The notes: a model not told the origin generated them from the letters alone. A stretch of DNA of 64,000 bases from Symbiodinium natans (GCA_905221605.1 CAJNDS010002572.1:164001-228000), one strand, 5' to 3'. Positions 37,001 through 50,100 are shown, counted from the stretch's first letter. Made by a program: numbers and translations.

Positions 37001-40000
37001 AACTGCTATGGCAGCGGCTCCCATTCAATATGGCGACCGCATGCATTGCCTATGGGGGCCCACGGACAAAGCCAAGTGCAAGGAGATTATGTCTGGCCTA
37101 CATGTGGTGGTTGACGCTGTCATCTCCAGATGTTATTCAGACATGTCCGAGCCGGACTTGCACATGGCGTTTGCCTTGTTCGACCTCCCTCTGTGGCAGC
37201 AGTTCAAGGTCCAGGCCGACGACGACCCCGGCACATGGGGGGACAATGTCGCATCCATGAAGCGACGGGCGGCCAGGCTGGCGCGGGCCTTGGGTCTGGA
37301 CAGCCATGTGCTGTGGCAGGAGACGTCAGCAGCGGTGCATGCCTTCTTGGAAGACGAGGCTGCCGTCTCCAATGCGTGCGAGAAGCAGGACTCACGCCCT
37401 TGCTGGCGTCGTGTTTTGCGGGGCGAGCAACTGCCGGGCTGCCAGAGTCGATTTCAGGTCCTGCAGGAGGCGGTGGCTTTTTACGTGAGTGTGCAAGATG
37501 GGGAGTGTTCCGTGGAGAGGGACCTTGCCCAGCTCAGAGAGCTCCTGAAGCACCACGAGGCCTCCTTGGACGAGCGTGGCGTTTGTGCTGCAATGCTCCT
37601 CGAGCTTCGTCTCGACGGGCCCCGGCAGGAGTCCGATCTTGCTTTGCGGCTCTCCGGTGAGGAAGTTGCCCAGGATGCCGAAGCTGCTTTGTTGGACCCG
37701 TTCGCTCTGGCGGACAAAGCCGTCTTGAAGATGACCAGCTTCACCCGACGATGCGCCCAACTTTGGATACAGCATCATGGGCGACGCTTTCGCTGCTACA
37801 AGGAGCGTGCCGACAAAGGCCAGACACGAGTTAAACGCCAGGGTACCATGGCTTCCGTGTTCCGCGGCCAAGTTAAGGCCAGCAACGCATTGGCCTCCAT
37901 GCAGCGCCCGCCTGCAGGCAACAGCGCCACCGTGGTGCCGGGCATGCGACTTAGCAGCTTTGCTCAGCGTTCCAGCGAGAGACTCCGGCAGAATGGTCGA
38001 TGGAATGCAGAGTTGGAGAAGTTCCAGAAGCTGACGGAGTCCAAGAACGCGGAGAGGGCCCAGGAGCGTGCCAGGCAGCTGGCACGGCAGCCGCCGCTGA
38101 TGCCGCCTCTGCGGGTAGGCAGGGTTTTCAAGAAGGGGCCTTGCATCCAACTGCAGCGCCAGACGGTGGTGGCTGATCTCTCCACGGAATGCAACGCCGC
38201 CGAAGCTTTCCCCGGTTGCCGCTACAAGCGCTGCCAGGGCAACATCAGTTACGAAGACTTTCAGAGGACGTCCATCTTGGTGGTCGACGATGCGGTGGCC
38301 GTTGAGCAAGGCCGTGCTGGGCGCACGGATGCCATCATAAGAGATTGTTTATTGTAACACTTTGCATGCTTATTAGTAGTCTTGCGTCTTAAATCTTTCT
38401 TTTTAATCACCTGCCTGGCCATGAACTACGACGAGGTCTTCGAAGCTCACCTGGTTGCTGGGCCTTGTTGCCCTGGGCAAAGGGATCGCCAGCATTGCTC
38501 ACTGGAAAACCCGCAATCGCTGCCGGCACATCAGGGACTATGATGCTGCCCACAAATTGGTTCCCGCCGGCATCTTTCTTTCTGCGGAGTTTCGCCACGG
38601 CCATGGCGCTGTTGCACGCTGGCTGGCCAGGATCGTCGCCCTGCCAGAGTCCCGCTGGAGGATCTGCGACATGGAGGCGGAGGCGGATTGGCTGGTGACT
38701 GACAGCTTGAGCTTGTGTAAGTTCCTGGCCGCTGTGAGACGGCTGGCGCGCCACGACTCGGAGCTCACTTGTGAGGGGAGCAACTGGAAACTGGGGCCGA
38801 CAGGCCAGCTTCCAAACAAGCCTGGCGCGAAGCGCCGAGCTGCTCCGGTTTTCGAGGGGGATGCAGCAGAAGCAGAGAGCGACTGAGTCCTAGGCTGCCT
38901 GCTGCGGGGTTTAGAGCTGACGGGGAAACTGGGGGAAGCAGATCCAGCACCACAACTCGCCTGATCCTGGCGTGTCAAAACTGTTTCAGGCTTTCCGGCT
39001 TTCCAGACCGTATTGTGTGGGAACTGGTATCATAGAATACGGGGGCAGATTTTCGAAAATCTGCCCCCGTATTGCGTGTGAGCCCGTGTCATGGAATACA
39101 CTGTCAATTATGTCCTGCCTCTTGGACCGTATTGCATGTTACGTAATCACTTCCAATACGGGGGCAGATTTTCGCAAATCCGCCCCCGTATTCCATGTTA
39201 GCGTTTTTTGGCCTTCAGTTCTGAGACCTGCCCTCGATCCTCTTCGCTTGCTCTGAGCCATGACGGCCGCCAAGCGAAAGCGATCTCCAACTCCAGCTGC
39301 GCCAGCGGCGGTCCCGGCAAAGAAAGCAGCCGGCACGGTAGCGCCTCCACCGCCCCCCCTGCCGAAGCTGGTCCAGGTCGACTTGCCTGCCTGGACCGCG
39401 CAGTCCAAGCGCACGGACGCAACGAGCATCATGAAGAAGATCGTTCCGTGGGTCTCTTGGCAGCAGCCGGTGAGTAGCGGAGCCGAGGGACTTTGCTGGC
39501 CCGCAGTCTTGAGCTCAGGTGCTGCAAGAGTTGCCCACACGCCTGGAAGCCGCCAAGCTCTGTCCCAAGGGCACTGCCCTGAGGGAGATTTCCCCCTTGA
39601 CCATTGGGGACAACGTGCCGGGCAGCAGCAACATGTGCAACTTCAAGGAGATCTGGACGCCTCGCAACGCGGCCACATCACTGAAAGCATCCCGTATGTA
39701 CGAGGCGGGCGGCAGCCTGTACTGGCTGGACACCAACGTCCAGGCAGCAGCGGGGGAGCTGGACAGCTTTCTGGCTGAGCCCAGCTGGGAGGATGTCCTG
39801 ACCTTCGAGCAGGCACACATTCCGGCCCAGGCCAGAAAGGCGGATGGGCGGCTTTACTTTACGCAGACGTTGACCTGCTACAACCAGCTCCAGCAGTTGG
39901 TGCCCCCTGGCGACGGCTTCCCAACAAATCTTTTCATGATGAGTGGCAAAATCTACCTCTTCGCCTGGTTCACCGCCATGGCGAGGGCGCTGGCATCGGC

Positions 40001-43000
40001 AGACGACGAGCGCCTGCTGCGGTTGCACGAGATGGCGCTCACGGTGACCGTCAGGGTGCATGTGGAGGCACCCATGGATCAGATGTTGACATGGTCCATG
40101 CACGCCAGCGAACTGCTGCGCACGGCTGAGGCCGCGGACACGTTTGTCTTGTTCGCGAAGAAGGTTCGCAAGTTGACCGCGGACCTTCAGTCTGCGGGCG
40201 AGGACACTGCGGACTTGAAGCAGGTCCTGGAGGACCGCAACATCCTCTTCAACCGTGCAAAGGCCAACAAGACGATGGTGACAGCTCTGAATGTTGTCAT
40301 GGGTATGCTGGGCCAGCGCATGGAGAGCGTGCTGCTCTCCGTAGACCGAGAGTTCGGCTCAGAGGTTTGGACCAGCGGCTACAACAAGCTCATGCGGCTG
40401 GGCCAGCTGGCCAGCAAAATCGTTCAGCAGTGTGGCAAAGCCGGCGCAGACAGGGATGTCATCCATTTCTGCTTGGAGGTGTCGCTCATGTGTCTCCGGC
40501 GCGGCTACCTGGATGCCTCTTTCTTCAAGCTGCCCACGCTGGACAGCAAAGGCAACGATCGGCCAGGCTGGATCGCTGTGGCGTGCACGAAGTACTTCTT
40601 GCTCCAGAGCATCCTGCAGGCAGCGAGGACAGCCGCGGACATGGGGGAGAAGCAGGAGCCAGCGCTGCGTCGAGACGCCGAGCTTATGGAGAAGCTCTGC
40701 AACCCCATCGAGTACGACAACGTCATGCCAGCGGAAGAAGCAGGGGATGCTGATGCCGCCGAGGGAGACAAGTCAGGCGGTGACCTGACGGAGGGAGATA
40801 TCGATGCCATGGATGCTCTGGCCGCTGACTGCAGCAAGGGTGGGAAGCTCCTTGCGTGCTTGGTGCGCGACCTCTTCCAGGGCGAGTACGAAGCCGACCT
40901 GAAAACCGTGACCAATGTCTCCAGTCCCTGGGACACGCTGCAGCAGACTGGAGAGAAAGAGACGAAGCTGGGCAAGGCGCTGAAGGCTGCCATGGCGGCC
41001 TGGACCTCAGCCGTTCTCTCCCCCGCGTTCCAAGCATGGCGATGATCTGATTAAGTTACACAGGAGGGGCCGACCGCGAAATAAAAATTTTGAAATTCAG
41101 ATGTCTGGACTCTGGACATTGACAATGTCTTAGCTGTGCATACTGTTTTGTAGTTTTGCATACTGACAGTTAAGCAGTATAGGAAATGAGAAATCAGTAT
41201 TGACTGCCACCCTCCAGCTCTCACTGAGTGAGGCTCTGAACGACTCGTCCAAGGCAGGGTTCACTGCGTCCAGCAGCGTCGGCAACGCTGCACCGATGAC
41301 ATTGAGATCGCTTATGCGCACCGCCAGCGACGAGTCTGGAAAGGCTGCCGAGCGAGACCGGCTTTGGAAGGAAGCACAAGCCCTGAGGAAGAAGAAAGTT
41401 CAGCTGGCCATCATGAAGGGCAAGGACACGTGGGCCGCTGTGTATGGGAAAAGCTCAGCGAAATCTTTCTGTGGCAGCCTCAACTCCCAGCATCGCCTTT
41501 TCGTGCTGTCCATGGATCTGTGGACAGAGACGGCCGAAAGCCACGCCAAGACACATGCTGTGGATGCGTCTGAGGTCGACGGCGTCTTGAAGTGGCTCGT
41601 GACCATGAACCAAGATTCAGATCTCATTTTGGTTCTGGATGGCTGCGAAGCGTCTAACCGAGAGACCATCTTGAAAGCCTTGGGCGGCAGAGTCCCGGGC
41701 GGGGGCGGGCTGTTTAACTTTCACGCCTTGTACCAGGCACGTGGCCCCGGCGGTGTGGGCTTGGGCCGCAGCCGCAAGATTTTTTGCGGCAGCTCCAACT
41801 TGGAGTCCCTCTACCTGCGCTTGTCAGTGCCACGAGTGCGGCTGTCCGTGAAAGATCGGGACGATTCCTACAAGCCGCCCGGCACGATTGCAACGACGCA
41901 CGACATGAACATCGTGGGCATTGAGAAGAATGACAGCCGCCGGGGTCCGTTGATTATCAAGTCGGAAAAAGCCCAGATTTTCCCCGAGTCCGTGGAGCCC
42001 AGCTCCTGGAGAAAGAGCGAGGTGCCGCTCTTCTGGGCCTCGACGAAGTCCATGGAGTTCTGGATTACGGTTCTGAACATGCTGGATGTCTACCAAGTGG
42101 TAGACCTGACCCCAGGTGATGGGGAGCTTGCTCGCGCGGCCATGGCAACGGAGGCTGCTTACTTCGGCATGCTGCGCAGCGAGGTGCACCTGGGGTGGTT
42201 GGCGAACGTGCTTGAGAAGCACGTGCTGCACATGATGGCGAAGGAAGGCTCAGCATTCTTCAAGGAAGACACCGCCCACCTGATACGTGACCACTTCGGG
42301 GAGCTGTTGGAGGAGTACGAGCAGGCAGATGTAGACGACGAGGAGGAGCAAGAAGAGGCGTGACCATGTCTCCTTCGCTCCGACCATGGGCAGCGAGTGA
42401 ACGTGCCAGTCAGTGGAGTTGCCACTACGTGTACGACTGGCCAAGGGGTTCAGCAGATGCAGTATCCGTCATACTGATTTTGGAGTTTCCCTACTGCATA
42501 TTTTCAGTATGAACTTAGTGGAAACAGTATGGTCATTAGTACTGTCATGTAATATTAATATGCAATAATATAATAAATCTGGATGTGCATCATGCAGCTG
42601 CACCATTGCCCATGAGTAGGACAAGTTCTGACTGGTGAAATACCGCTGACAAAGATTTGAAGCACGAGCGTAAACAGACCGCCCCGCGGCCGTACTTGGA
42701 AGAGTTGCGCTGTTTGCAGAGTAGGTGCAGTCGTAGCATGTCCACTATGTCTTCGATGCGAGGTTGGCCCAGTTGCCGGGCGTGGGGTGGGGCTGACAGA
42801 TAGCAGAGAGCCATGTCGGGGACTCTGAAGCTTCCGGCACGCATGCTGCGGGACCTGGAGGGTTATGGGCCGTGGATGCTGCGGCAAGCGGAGACTGTGC
42901 GCACCGCCTGGCTGCAGGAGTGCCACCTGCCGGCACAGCCCAAGCTGGCGTCCACACCGGTGACGGTGGGCACCGATTGCTCGGGGTGCGAAGCACCTAT

Positions 43001-46000
43001 CTTCAGCCTTCGGGCCATGGGGATCAGCTTCCGCCACTGCTTCGCATGCGACAATGCGCCGCACGCGGAGACCTTTATCCGAGCTGTGACCAAGCCAGAG
43101 GTCTTCCTGTCCGACATGCTGGCAAGGTCGCTGGAAGATCTCCCAGCCCCGCACATCTATGTTTGTGGCTTCCCTTGCAAGCCGTACAGTTCGCTGCACA
43201 ACGACAGCAAGGGCTTCAAGGAGAAGGCAGCAAAGCCATTCAAGGCCGATGCGGCCGAACGTCTTTTCAACAGATGACGGTGTAGTCTGAAAGTAGTTAT
43301 TAACTGTAACGTAACTTAATTCGTCGAAGTATTATCGATTATCATTAATTTTGTGCTCTGCCCTGACTGTGCGCAGGCAATGCTGGAGACCGCGAAAAAG
43401 AAGCGGCCATGCCTGGCTGTGTTCGAGAACGTGCTGGGTCTTATGAAGTACATGCCGAAGGTCCGCGTCGACATGCAGCGTGAGCTGCACGAGTACATTG
43501 TTCTGCTGCTGCAAGTGTGCCCAACGGAGTTTGGGTTCCCAGCCAGACGGCCGCGGTTCTACTTCGTGGCAGTGCGACAAGACATGTGCATCACGCAGAA
43601 CCCAGGCCAGCTGGCGGACTTCGCGCGGAAGCTCCTGGAAAGTTTCCGGAAGCCGGTGCCGCCACACCTGGCCGATTACCTGCTGCCGTCCAACACACAA
43701 TGTGTTCTGGAAGAGGTTTCTGGGAGCAAGGGTCCGAAGCCAGCCCAGAAGAACGCAGCACCCGCTGCTGCCAGTCTGCCGTTCAATGTCGCTGGCCTGA
43801 CAGCCAAACAAACGGAGGTGCTCAAGCAGACTTGGGTGGAGAAGGTGAAGAAACAGGGCAAGGGCAACAAGTTTGTGGCCGACGTGAGTCAGAGTCTGCA
43901 GCGAAAGACGGTGGCGTTGGATGGCAAAACCCCGTGTGTCACTCCGGGGTCCAAGTTGTTCAGCGGCGAGTTGAACAGGCTCCTCTGCGCTGAAGAGAAG
44001 ATGCTCTTAAGCGCCCTGCCGATGCACCGCATCTCCGTGCCCCAGCAGCTCACGAAGATGCAGTTACACAGCTTAGCTGGTAACACTATGCACTGCGCTT
44101 GTGTTGCAGGGGCCTTGCTCTGTGGCATGTCACTCCTGCGCCTGGGCGCTCTGAAGGCCGCGGCGACCAACAAGCCCGCAAAGACGGGAAGGGGTGTCTG
44201 GGTGGACTTAACCCGGGCAGCAAAGAAGGCGACTCGCAAGAAGGTCACGTTGAAGGCAAGCAAGACGCCCGCCTTGAAGAAGGTTGCCAGGAACGAGAGG
44301 CGTGGTGCCCAGAAGCAGACAGCAGCACAGCGCGGCCAAAAAAGGGGGGCGGCATCCTACGACACGGGGAGTACGACAGGTAAAAGGATGCGAAGTGCGT
44401 ACTCCTGAGTGTGCACGGCAGCAGCCAAACAGACGGATTCAGCTCAACGGGGACGGCTGACAGCAAAAAAAGCCTGTGCAGTAGGCTGCGTGTTGCATAC
44501 TGTTCAGAAATATCACATATTGTTTTTTTTTCAATATGACTTGCATTGATTCAGTATGAAACATCATCTCACACTCTCACTCTGGCATAATAAATAATAA
44601 GAGAAAAGGGAGTGCGACTTGAGTGGCTTGCCCTGACGATCTGTGAACCGCTGCCTTAGGCAGCCTTTCATGTTCTCATGATGCCGAGCAGCCACGAGCC
44701 TTCGACCTGTCCTCTCTTCCGCGCCACGCGCCATGACAGAAAGCTTCCTGAACGAGTTCGGGGCAGCGAACTTCCAGTTCAAGGACCTCGTCGAGCAGGA
44801 TGTTGCAAAGAAGGCCAAGCGCGAGGGTGGCAGCTCCAAAATTGAGTCGGAAACTGTCGGCTCAGCCTCGTCGAGCTCTGCAACGTGGGTGGCAGGCAAC
44901 ATAGAGCCAGCGGAGCCAGCGGTGCCAGCCATGGCGAAGCCAGTGGAGCCGGAGGAAGCGGAGCTGGAGCCAGCACCTGCGCCCGAGGCGGAGGTCAAGG
45001 AGGAGGTCAAGGAGGAGGTCAAAGAGGAGGTCAAAAAGGAGGTCGAGAGTAGGCCCGCCTGCACTGAGTCCAAGCGAGCAAAGCAGCGGGCTGAGGGCCG
45101 CAAAAGGCCGCGGGGGGGCGACAAAACCAAGCGGGTATGGTACGACCAAGGCCGCCGCTGAAAAAAGGGCACCAGCTCGGAGTTGGCTTTGATGCAGAGA
45201 CTGAGATTAATGTCTTCGTTGGATTGTTCTGAAATTGCATTGAATCACTGTACCTGAATGCTAAAATTGCAGCGTGCTCGTGGTGAAACGAAACTGGTTC
45301 TTCAAGGGCAGGGAAGCCTATGACGAATGTAAAAATCCAAAAGTGTTTAGAGTTTAAAACAGTTGAAGTTACCTCTGGCGATGATAATGAATGACATATG
45401 TCATATGACGGCATTTATTATAGAGGACAAAGGAAATGGTGTAGCTCTCAGTGAAGCCCTTGGCGCCTGCGGGAGCCATGAGCAGATCCTGCGACGCTGC
45501 GGAAGGGGCGCTGATGCAGCCCAGCCGTAGGACGACGACTACATTTAATCTTAATAAACGGTCATTCATAATAAGTCAAAGTTCAGATTGCGCGGTACGC
45601 GCCGCCCTGGCAGGATCCGGGGAAAAACAACCCTGCTGGGCACTCTGCAGCGAGTGCGTGCAGGGCAGGGGAGCTCGGCACTTGCTGCCACTGGCGTGCA
45701 AAAAAACCAGGTGAAGAGGAGCGGCAAGCGAAACCAAGGTGGGGCGGGGGGGCTGTTCTACTTCGCGACACTGGCTCTTAAAACTTAAGTAGGCTACTTA
45801 ATTCAACCAAATTCATAGTAGCCTATTTTTAAGTTGTCCAGGTGAGACCGCGCAGAGGGCAGCCCGACAAGCAGGTGTGCTGCCGAAGTGTCGCAACCCG
45901 TATGCCTTGTTCCTGGCAGCCGAGAAGGCCACAATGGGCAAGCCGGGGTCGGTGGAGGAACAACGAAAGCGGATCTCCGCATGGTCCAAGGCATGGAAAG

Positions 46001-47112
46001 CTCTGTCAGACGAGGAGAAGCGCCCGTTCGTGGAGCAGGCTGCCAAGGAGAAGATAGCGAAAGTTCGGGCCATGGATGAGGCTGGCATACCACGGCCGCC
46101 AGTCCTGGCTGACTCTGAAGATGCTGTCCCAAGCCACCCTAGCGGTCCTCGCCAGGCAGCGGCCATGCACTTGGGAGATTGGCGGGTGGATTCGCGCGTT
46201 TCCCAGGGTGCGTACGGCGATGTTGTGGTGGTCTCTCATCGCACCGGCTTCCAGGCAGTCGCGAAGGTCTTCAAGAATGAAGGCGACAACTCCATGAAGG
46301 TGGAAAAAGAGGTTTACGACATGCTGCACAAGGCAAAGGAGGTGAACAGCAAGGCTTACTTTTTGCCCTTGTTAGACTACAACCAGAACGCGACCATCAC
46401 TTGGCTGGTGCTGCCGTGGGTGGTCTCTGGTACTCTGGCAAGCCACCTAAAAAAGAAGCCGTTGGAATTCGAGAACGTGGACTCGGTACTCGTCCAAGGG
46501 GCCGCGGCATTGGAGTACTTGCACAACAAGGGCTGGTTGCATCTCGATGTCAAGCCGAAGAACATGCTCTGGGAGGCTGCGTCTCGAAGGCTTTACCTCA
46601 TCGACTTCAGTTTGTCTGAGAAGATACCGGTGCAGACGGGCACCGTGGAAGCGGTGTGCACCAAACCGTACCGTCCGCCAGAGGCTTGGTGTAGCCCCCC
46701 CATTGTTGGGCAATTCACTGATTCGTGGAGCCTGGGCGCTGCCACCTACGAAGCAGCCACTGCAGAGGTCCTTTTTGAGAACCCCAAGCTCATCCCAAAA
46801 TGGGAAAAGGATCGTCTTCTAGGGCCGACTGACAAGTGGATGCGTCTGCGCTCTCGAGCGCGCCTCTGTGTATGGGGGCTGCTGCATCCCGATAGGCGCC
46901 AACGACATTCCCTGAGCCACGTGCGGCAGCAGATGGGGGCGGTTGGATAAAAATGGGCGGCAGTATGGAAAATGGGAATGGATTGGATTATTTTTTAATA
47001 TTACTGACTTAATAAAGTTGCTGTTTCAAGTCAATTCTATCATATGATAGAATCATAATTTCATACAAATTATTATTAGTAATAGTCATAGTAATAGTCT
47101 GATATATATATA

Positions 47113-47185
<73 letters not shown>

Positions 47186-50100
47186 GTATGTATGTGTATA
47201 TGTCGTATATGTATATGTATATGTATAATATATATATATATATATATATTTTATGACTGTGGCTACAATTAATTTTTCCATAAACATTTTTCGCAGCACC
47301 CGGAACCTCAACCCAGTTATACCCCCAATAACCCTAAACCCTAAGCCCCAAATCTACAACAACTGATACCCCTGAACCCCAAACCCTAAACCCCAAACCC
47401 TAAACCCTAAACCCCAGGCTGGGCATCGACATCGGGGACCTCGATCTGACCCTCCACGTGGGCGTCCCACCGACCGTGGCGCCGGGGTCCTGGGAGTGGA
47501 GTGGCTGTTTCTGGGGTAGGATTTAGGGCTTAGGGTTTGGGGTTTGGGGTTTGGGATTTCGGGTTTCGGGTTTAGGGTTTAGGGTTTGGGGCTTGGGGCT
47601 TGGGGCTTGGGGGCCCAGTGGTACCCTTTACCCTCTCTTGCGGGTTCCGGGTTCCCGTTTAAAGCAGCCAACCCCAAAAACAGGGTGCTGTTATTGTAAT
47701 ATAGCTACTGGGCTTCCAAGGTTTGAGGCTCAGAGGTTTAGGGGTTGCGGGGTTGGCGGGTTTAGGGCTCTGTGGGTTTACAGTTCAGGGGTTGGGGGTG
47801 TGTTAGGGTCTAGGGCTCTGTGGGCTGAACTAGGGTTTGGGGCTCCGGGGGTCTAGGGTCGGGGGAGTTGGCAAGTTTGGCGGCTTAGGGTTTTCAGCAG
47901 ATTGGGAGTAGGCTCTTGGGTGGCCTAGCCTGCGGGCTTCTGTTTCCGCAGGGCTTCAAGTTCACAGGGTGAGGTGGGAGGTCGACGTCGTTTTGCCTTG
48001 CCCATGTTGCATGTGAGGAATTTGTGTTTATCATGGGCTTAAGAAGGGGCTCCGCAGCAGCGCTGGGTTTGATGATGTGGGTATGAGCTGCTGCTCTGCC
48101 CTCCCTGCATATAATGATGAACATCACACACAGACCGCCATATTTCCAGGCCTGAGTCCGTGGCCTTGGCTATCAACCTCTATAGCTGCCAAGATACGAG
48201 AGAGTGATTGGAAGAAGCTGTGCCAGTGCCGATTTCTTTGCTTTGCTCTGCAGTGTTCACGTAAGACCTACTCCCAGGTCTGTGTGGCAGCAGGCCGGCC
48301 GAGCAGGCGCAGGGGCTTAAGGGGTAGGGTCTGCTTCGAGAGCCGGCAACCGTCTTTCTGCACAAGAAGGAAGGCGGTTGATTCTCTACTACATGTCTAA
48401 AAACCTCCCGCAGAAAACCAAAAGATAACACTCCCTGTAGTACCCTTACAAGGAAGTTTGTTTTTGGGTTTTTTGGGGGTTTCTTAAGCCATCACTAGTT
48501 CTTGAGGTCGAAGTCTATTTAGGGCGATTGAAGGGGACCCGGAGTCGGATGGGAGGCTTCTTGCGAGCTCAGAGTTCGGCGTTGCGTCAGTCTTTTTGTT
48601 TGTAACCCTTTCACCTCGCTCCCTGCCGGACAGACCAACGCCTGGTTCAGCTGCTGCCCCACAGGGCCTACCCACTAAACTACTATTTGCTTAAGAACCT
48701 CCCCAGAAAATGCTAAATTTTCTTCCTTATTCGGATGATTGTCTTTTCGTTCTTGGGGTGGTTCTTAGGCAAGCAGTAGTACAAAGTCATCAAGGACTGC
48801 GAAGAACTGCACCCCGGTGCCCCATGGCCAGGACGCCGGGGCCGTCCCTCTACGGCGGTGCTGATTGCCATGGCAGGGACCCCTTGAGGTTTCATCTTAC
48901 TGTTGGTTAGTAACAAGAAGATTTCTGGTTCAGGGCTCATATGTCGTTCGGCTACCATTGCCATCACTCTCATCAGTATGTGTATACGCATATATAGATT
49001 TTAATATATATATATGTTTGTTTATTTATTTATATTTATGATCAGCGTACTTCATTTTCTAACAAGGGTTCAAGGAGCAGACTGTGGGTGAGTTTTAGGA
49101 GCCCTAAACCCTAAACCCTAAATCCTAAACCCTAAACCCCGAGGACGCACCCTTGGAGCAGCACTTCTGCCGCCACCCCGACGACTTCTTCGCGCGCCTT
49201 TGGCCGCCGTTGAGTTCTGGGGCTTAGGGTTTAGGGTTTGGGGTTTGGGGTTTAGGGTTTAGGGTTTAGGGATGAAACCCTGAACCCTGATTTGGGCTTA
49301 GGGTTTAGGAATTTCGGAGTGCCAATATGAAGTACACAAATTGGCCCCGTTCTATTCCGAGTATAAGGGTATGACAAGCTACCCAGAAGGAGCACTGTGC
49401 CGTAGTTTATTGCCCTTCGGCTAGGTCTTGCACTATGCACTGCATCAGCCTGAGGTAGTAGCCATGGTTCTTTGGAATTTTGGGGCGGAATCAGGAGCTC
49501 CGAGGTTGTCTTCTTCATCCGTCGGGTCTCGGCGTATGCTAAGCCAGGAGACGTCAAGACACCTGTGGTGCTCTAGACCTCTAAGCATGCTGGTCAGGTT
49601 CCCCCCCCCCCCCCGCCAACCGAACCGAAGCTACCGTGCGTTCAGTTCCAGGTCAGCCCTATGCTCCCCAAAAAGAACAGACAGAGACAGAGACAGAGAC
49701 ACAAACACAGACACAGAGACACAGACACAGACACAGACACAACGCCCACACACGCACGCAGAGAAGCACACACACACACACAAACGTACACTCGGACTCT
49801 CTTCCGCTGCTCCGTCCCTCCTTCCCTCCCTCCCTAAACCCTAAACCCCAAACCCTAAACCCTCTGGATCTGGGGCTCCCCCCGGCTGCTTTGCGCAAGC
49901 CAGGCGCTCCATCGAGGCCTGAGCCACTTCCTGCCTTCGTTTAGGGTTTAGGGTTTAGGGTTTAGGGTTTAGGGCTTCGGGCTTCGGGTTTCGTAATTCG
50001 GATTTCGGGTTGGGGGACGGAACACATCTTTATTTAGAGCATTTGGGGGTGCGTTGGCACATCGTTGCAAACAAGCGGTTTGGACAAGGTGATGTGACTC

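Larger units (their letters stand above)
30572..47417 (+). other. 16.8-kb intron 21 of the helicase gene, containing the gene island
   Basis: Bounded by the GC donor after ATNALE and the CCCTAAACCCCAG|G acceptor before LGIDIG. The outer parts (about 30,572-30,960 and 47,290-47,417) resemble other introns, with CCCTAAA-like units. The interior from about 31.0 to 47.3 kb is almost free of telomeric repeat (one short run at 32,758-32,791) and holds same-strand genes. No terminal repeats or target duplication that would fix the edges were found. Confidence 0.75.

Noticed and set aside
37392-38309. 305-codon minus-strand frame inside the transposase-like gene
   Set aside because: Antisense shadow of a long GC-rich coding region.
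41080-47016. AATAAA hexamers after island genes as polyadenylation signals
   Set aside because: Found 35-390 bp from stops at irregular distances in AT-rich spacers; chance occurrence cannot be excluded.
30960-47290. Endogenous giant-virus fragment
   Set aside because: A methyltransferase and a kinase could suggest it, but there are introns and no capsid, packaging ATPase or viral polymerase gene.
30960-47290. LTR or non-LTR retrotransposon
   Set aside because: No reverse transcriptase, protease, integrase or long terminal repeats seen.
30960-47300. Terminal inverted repeats at the island edges
   Set aside because: Compared both edges by eye in direct and inverted orientation and found no convincing match or target duplication.
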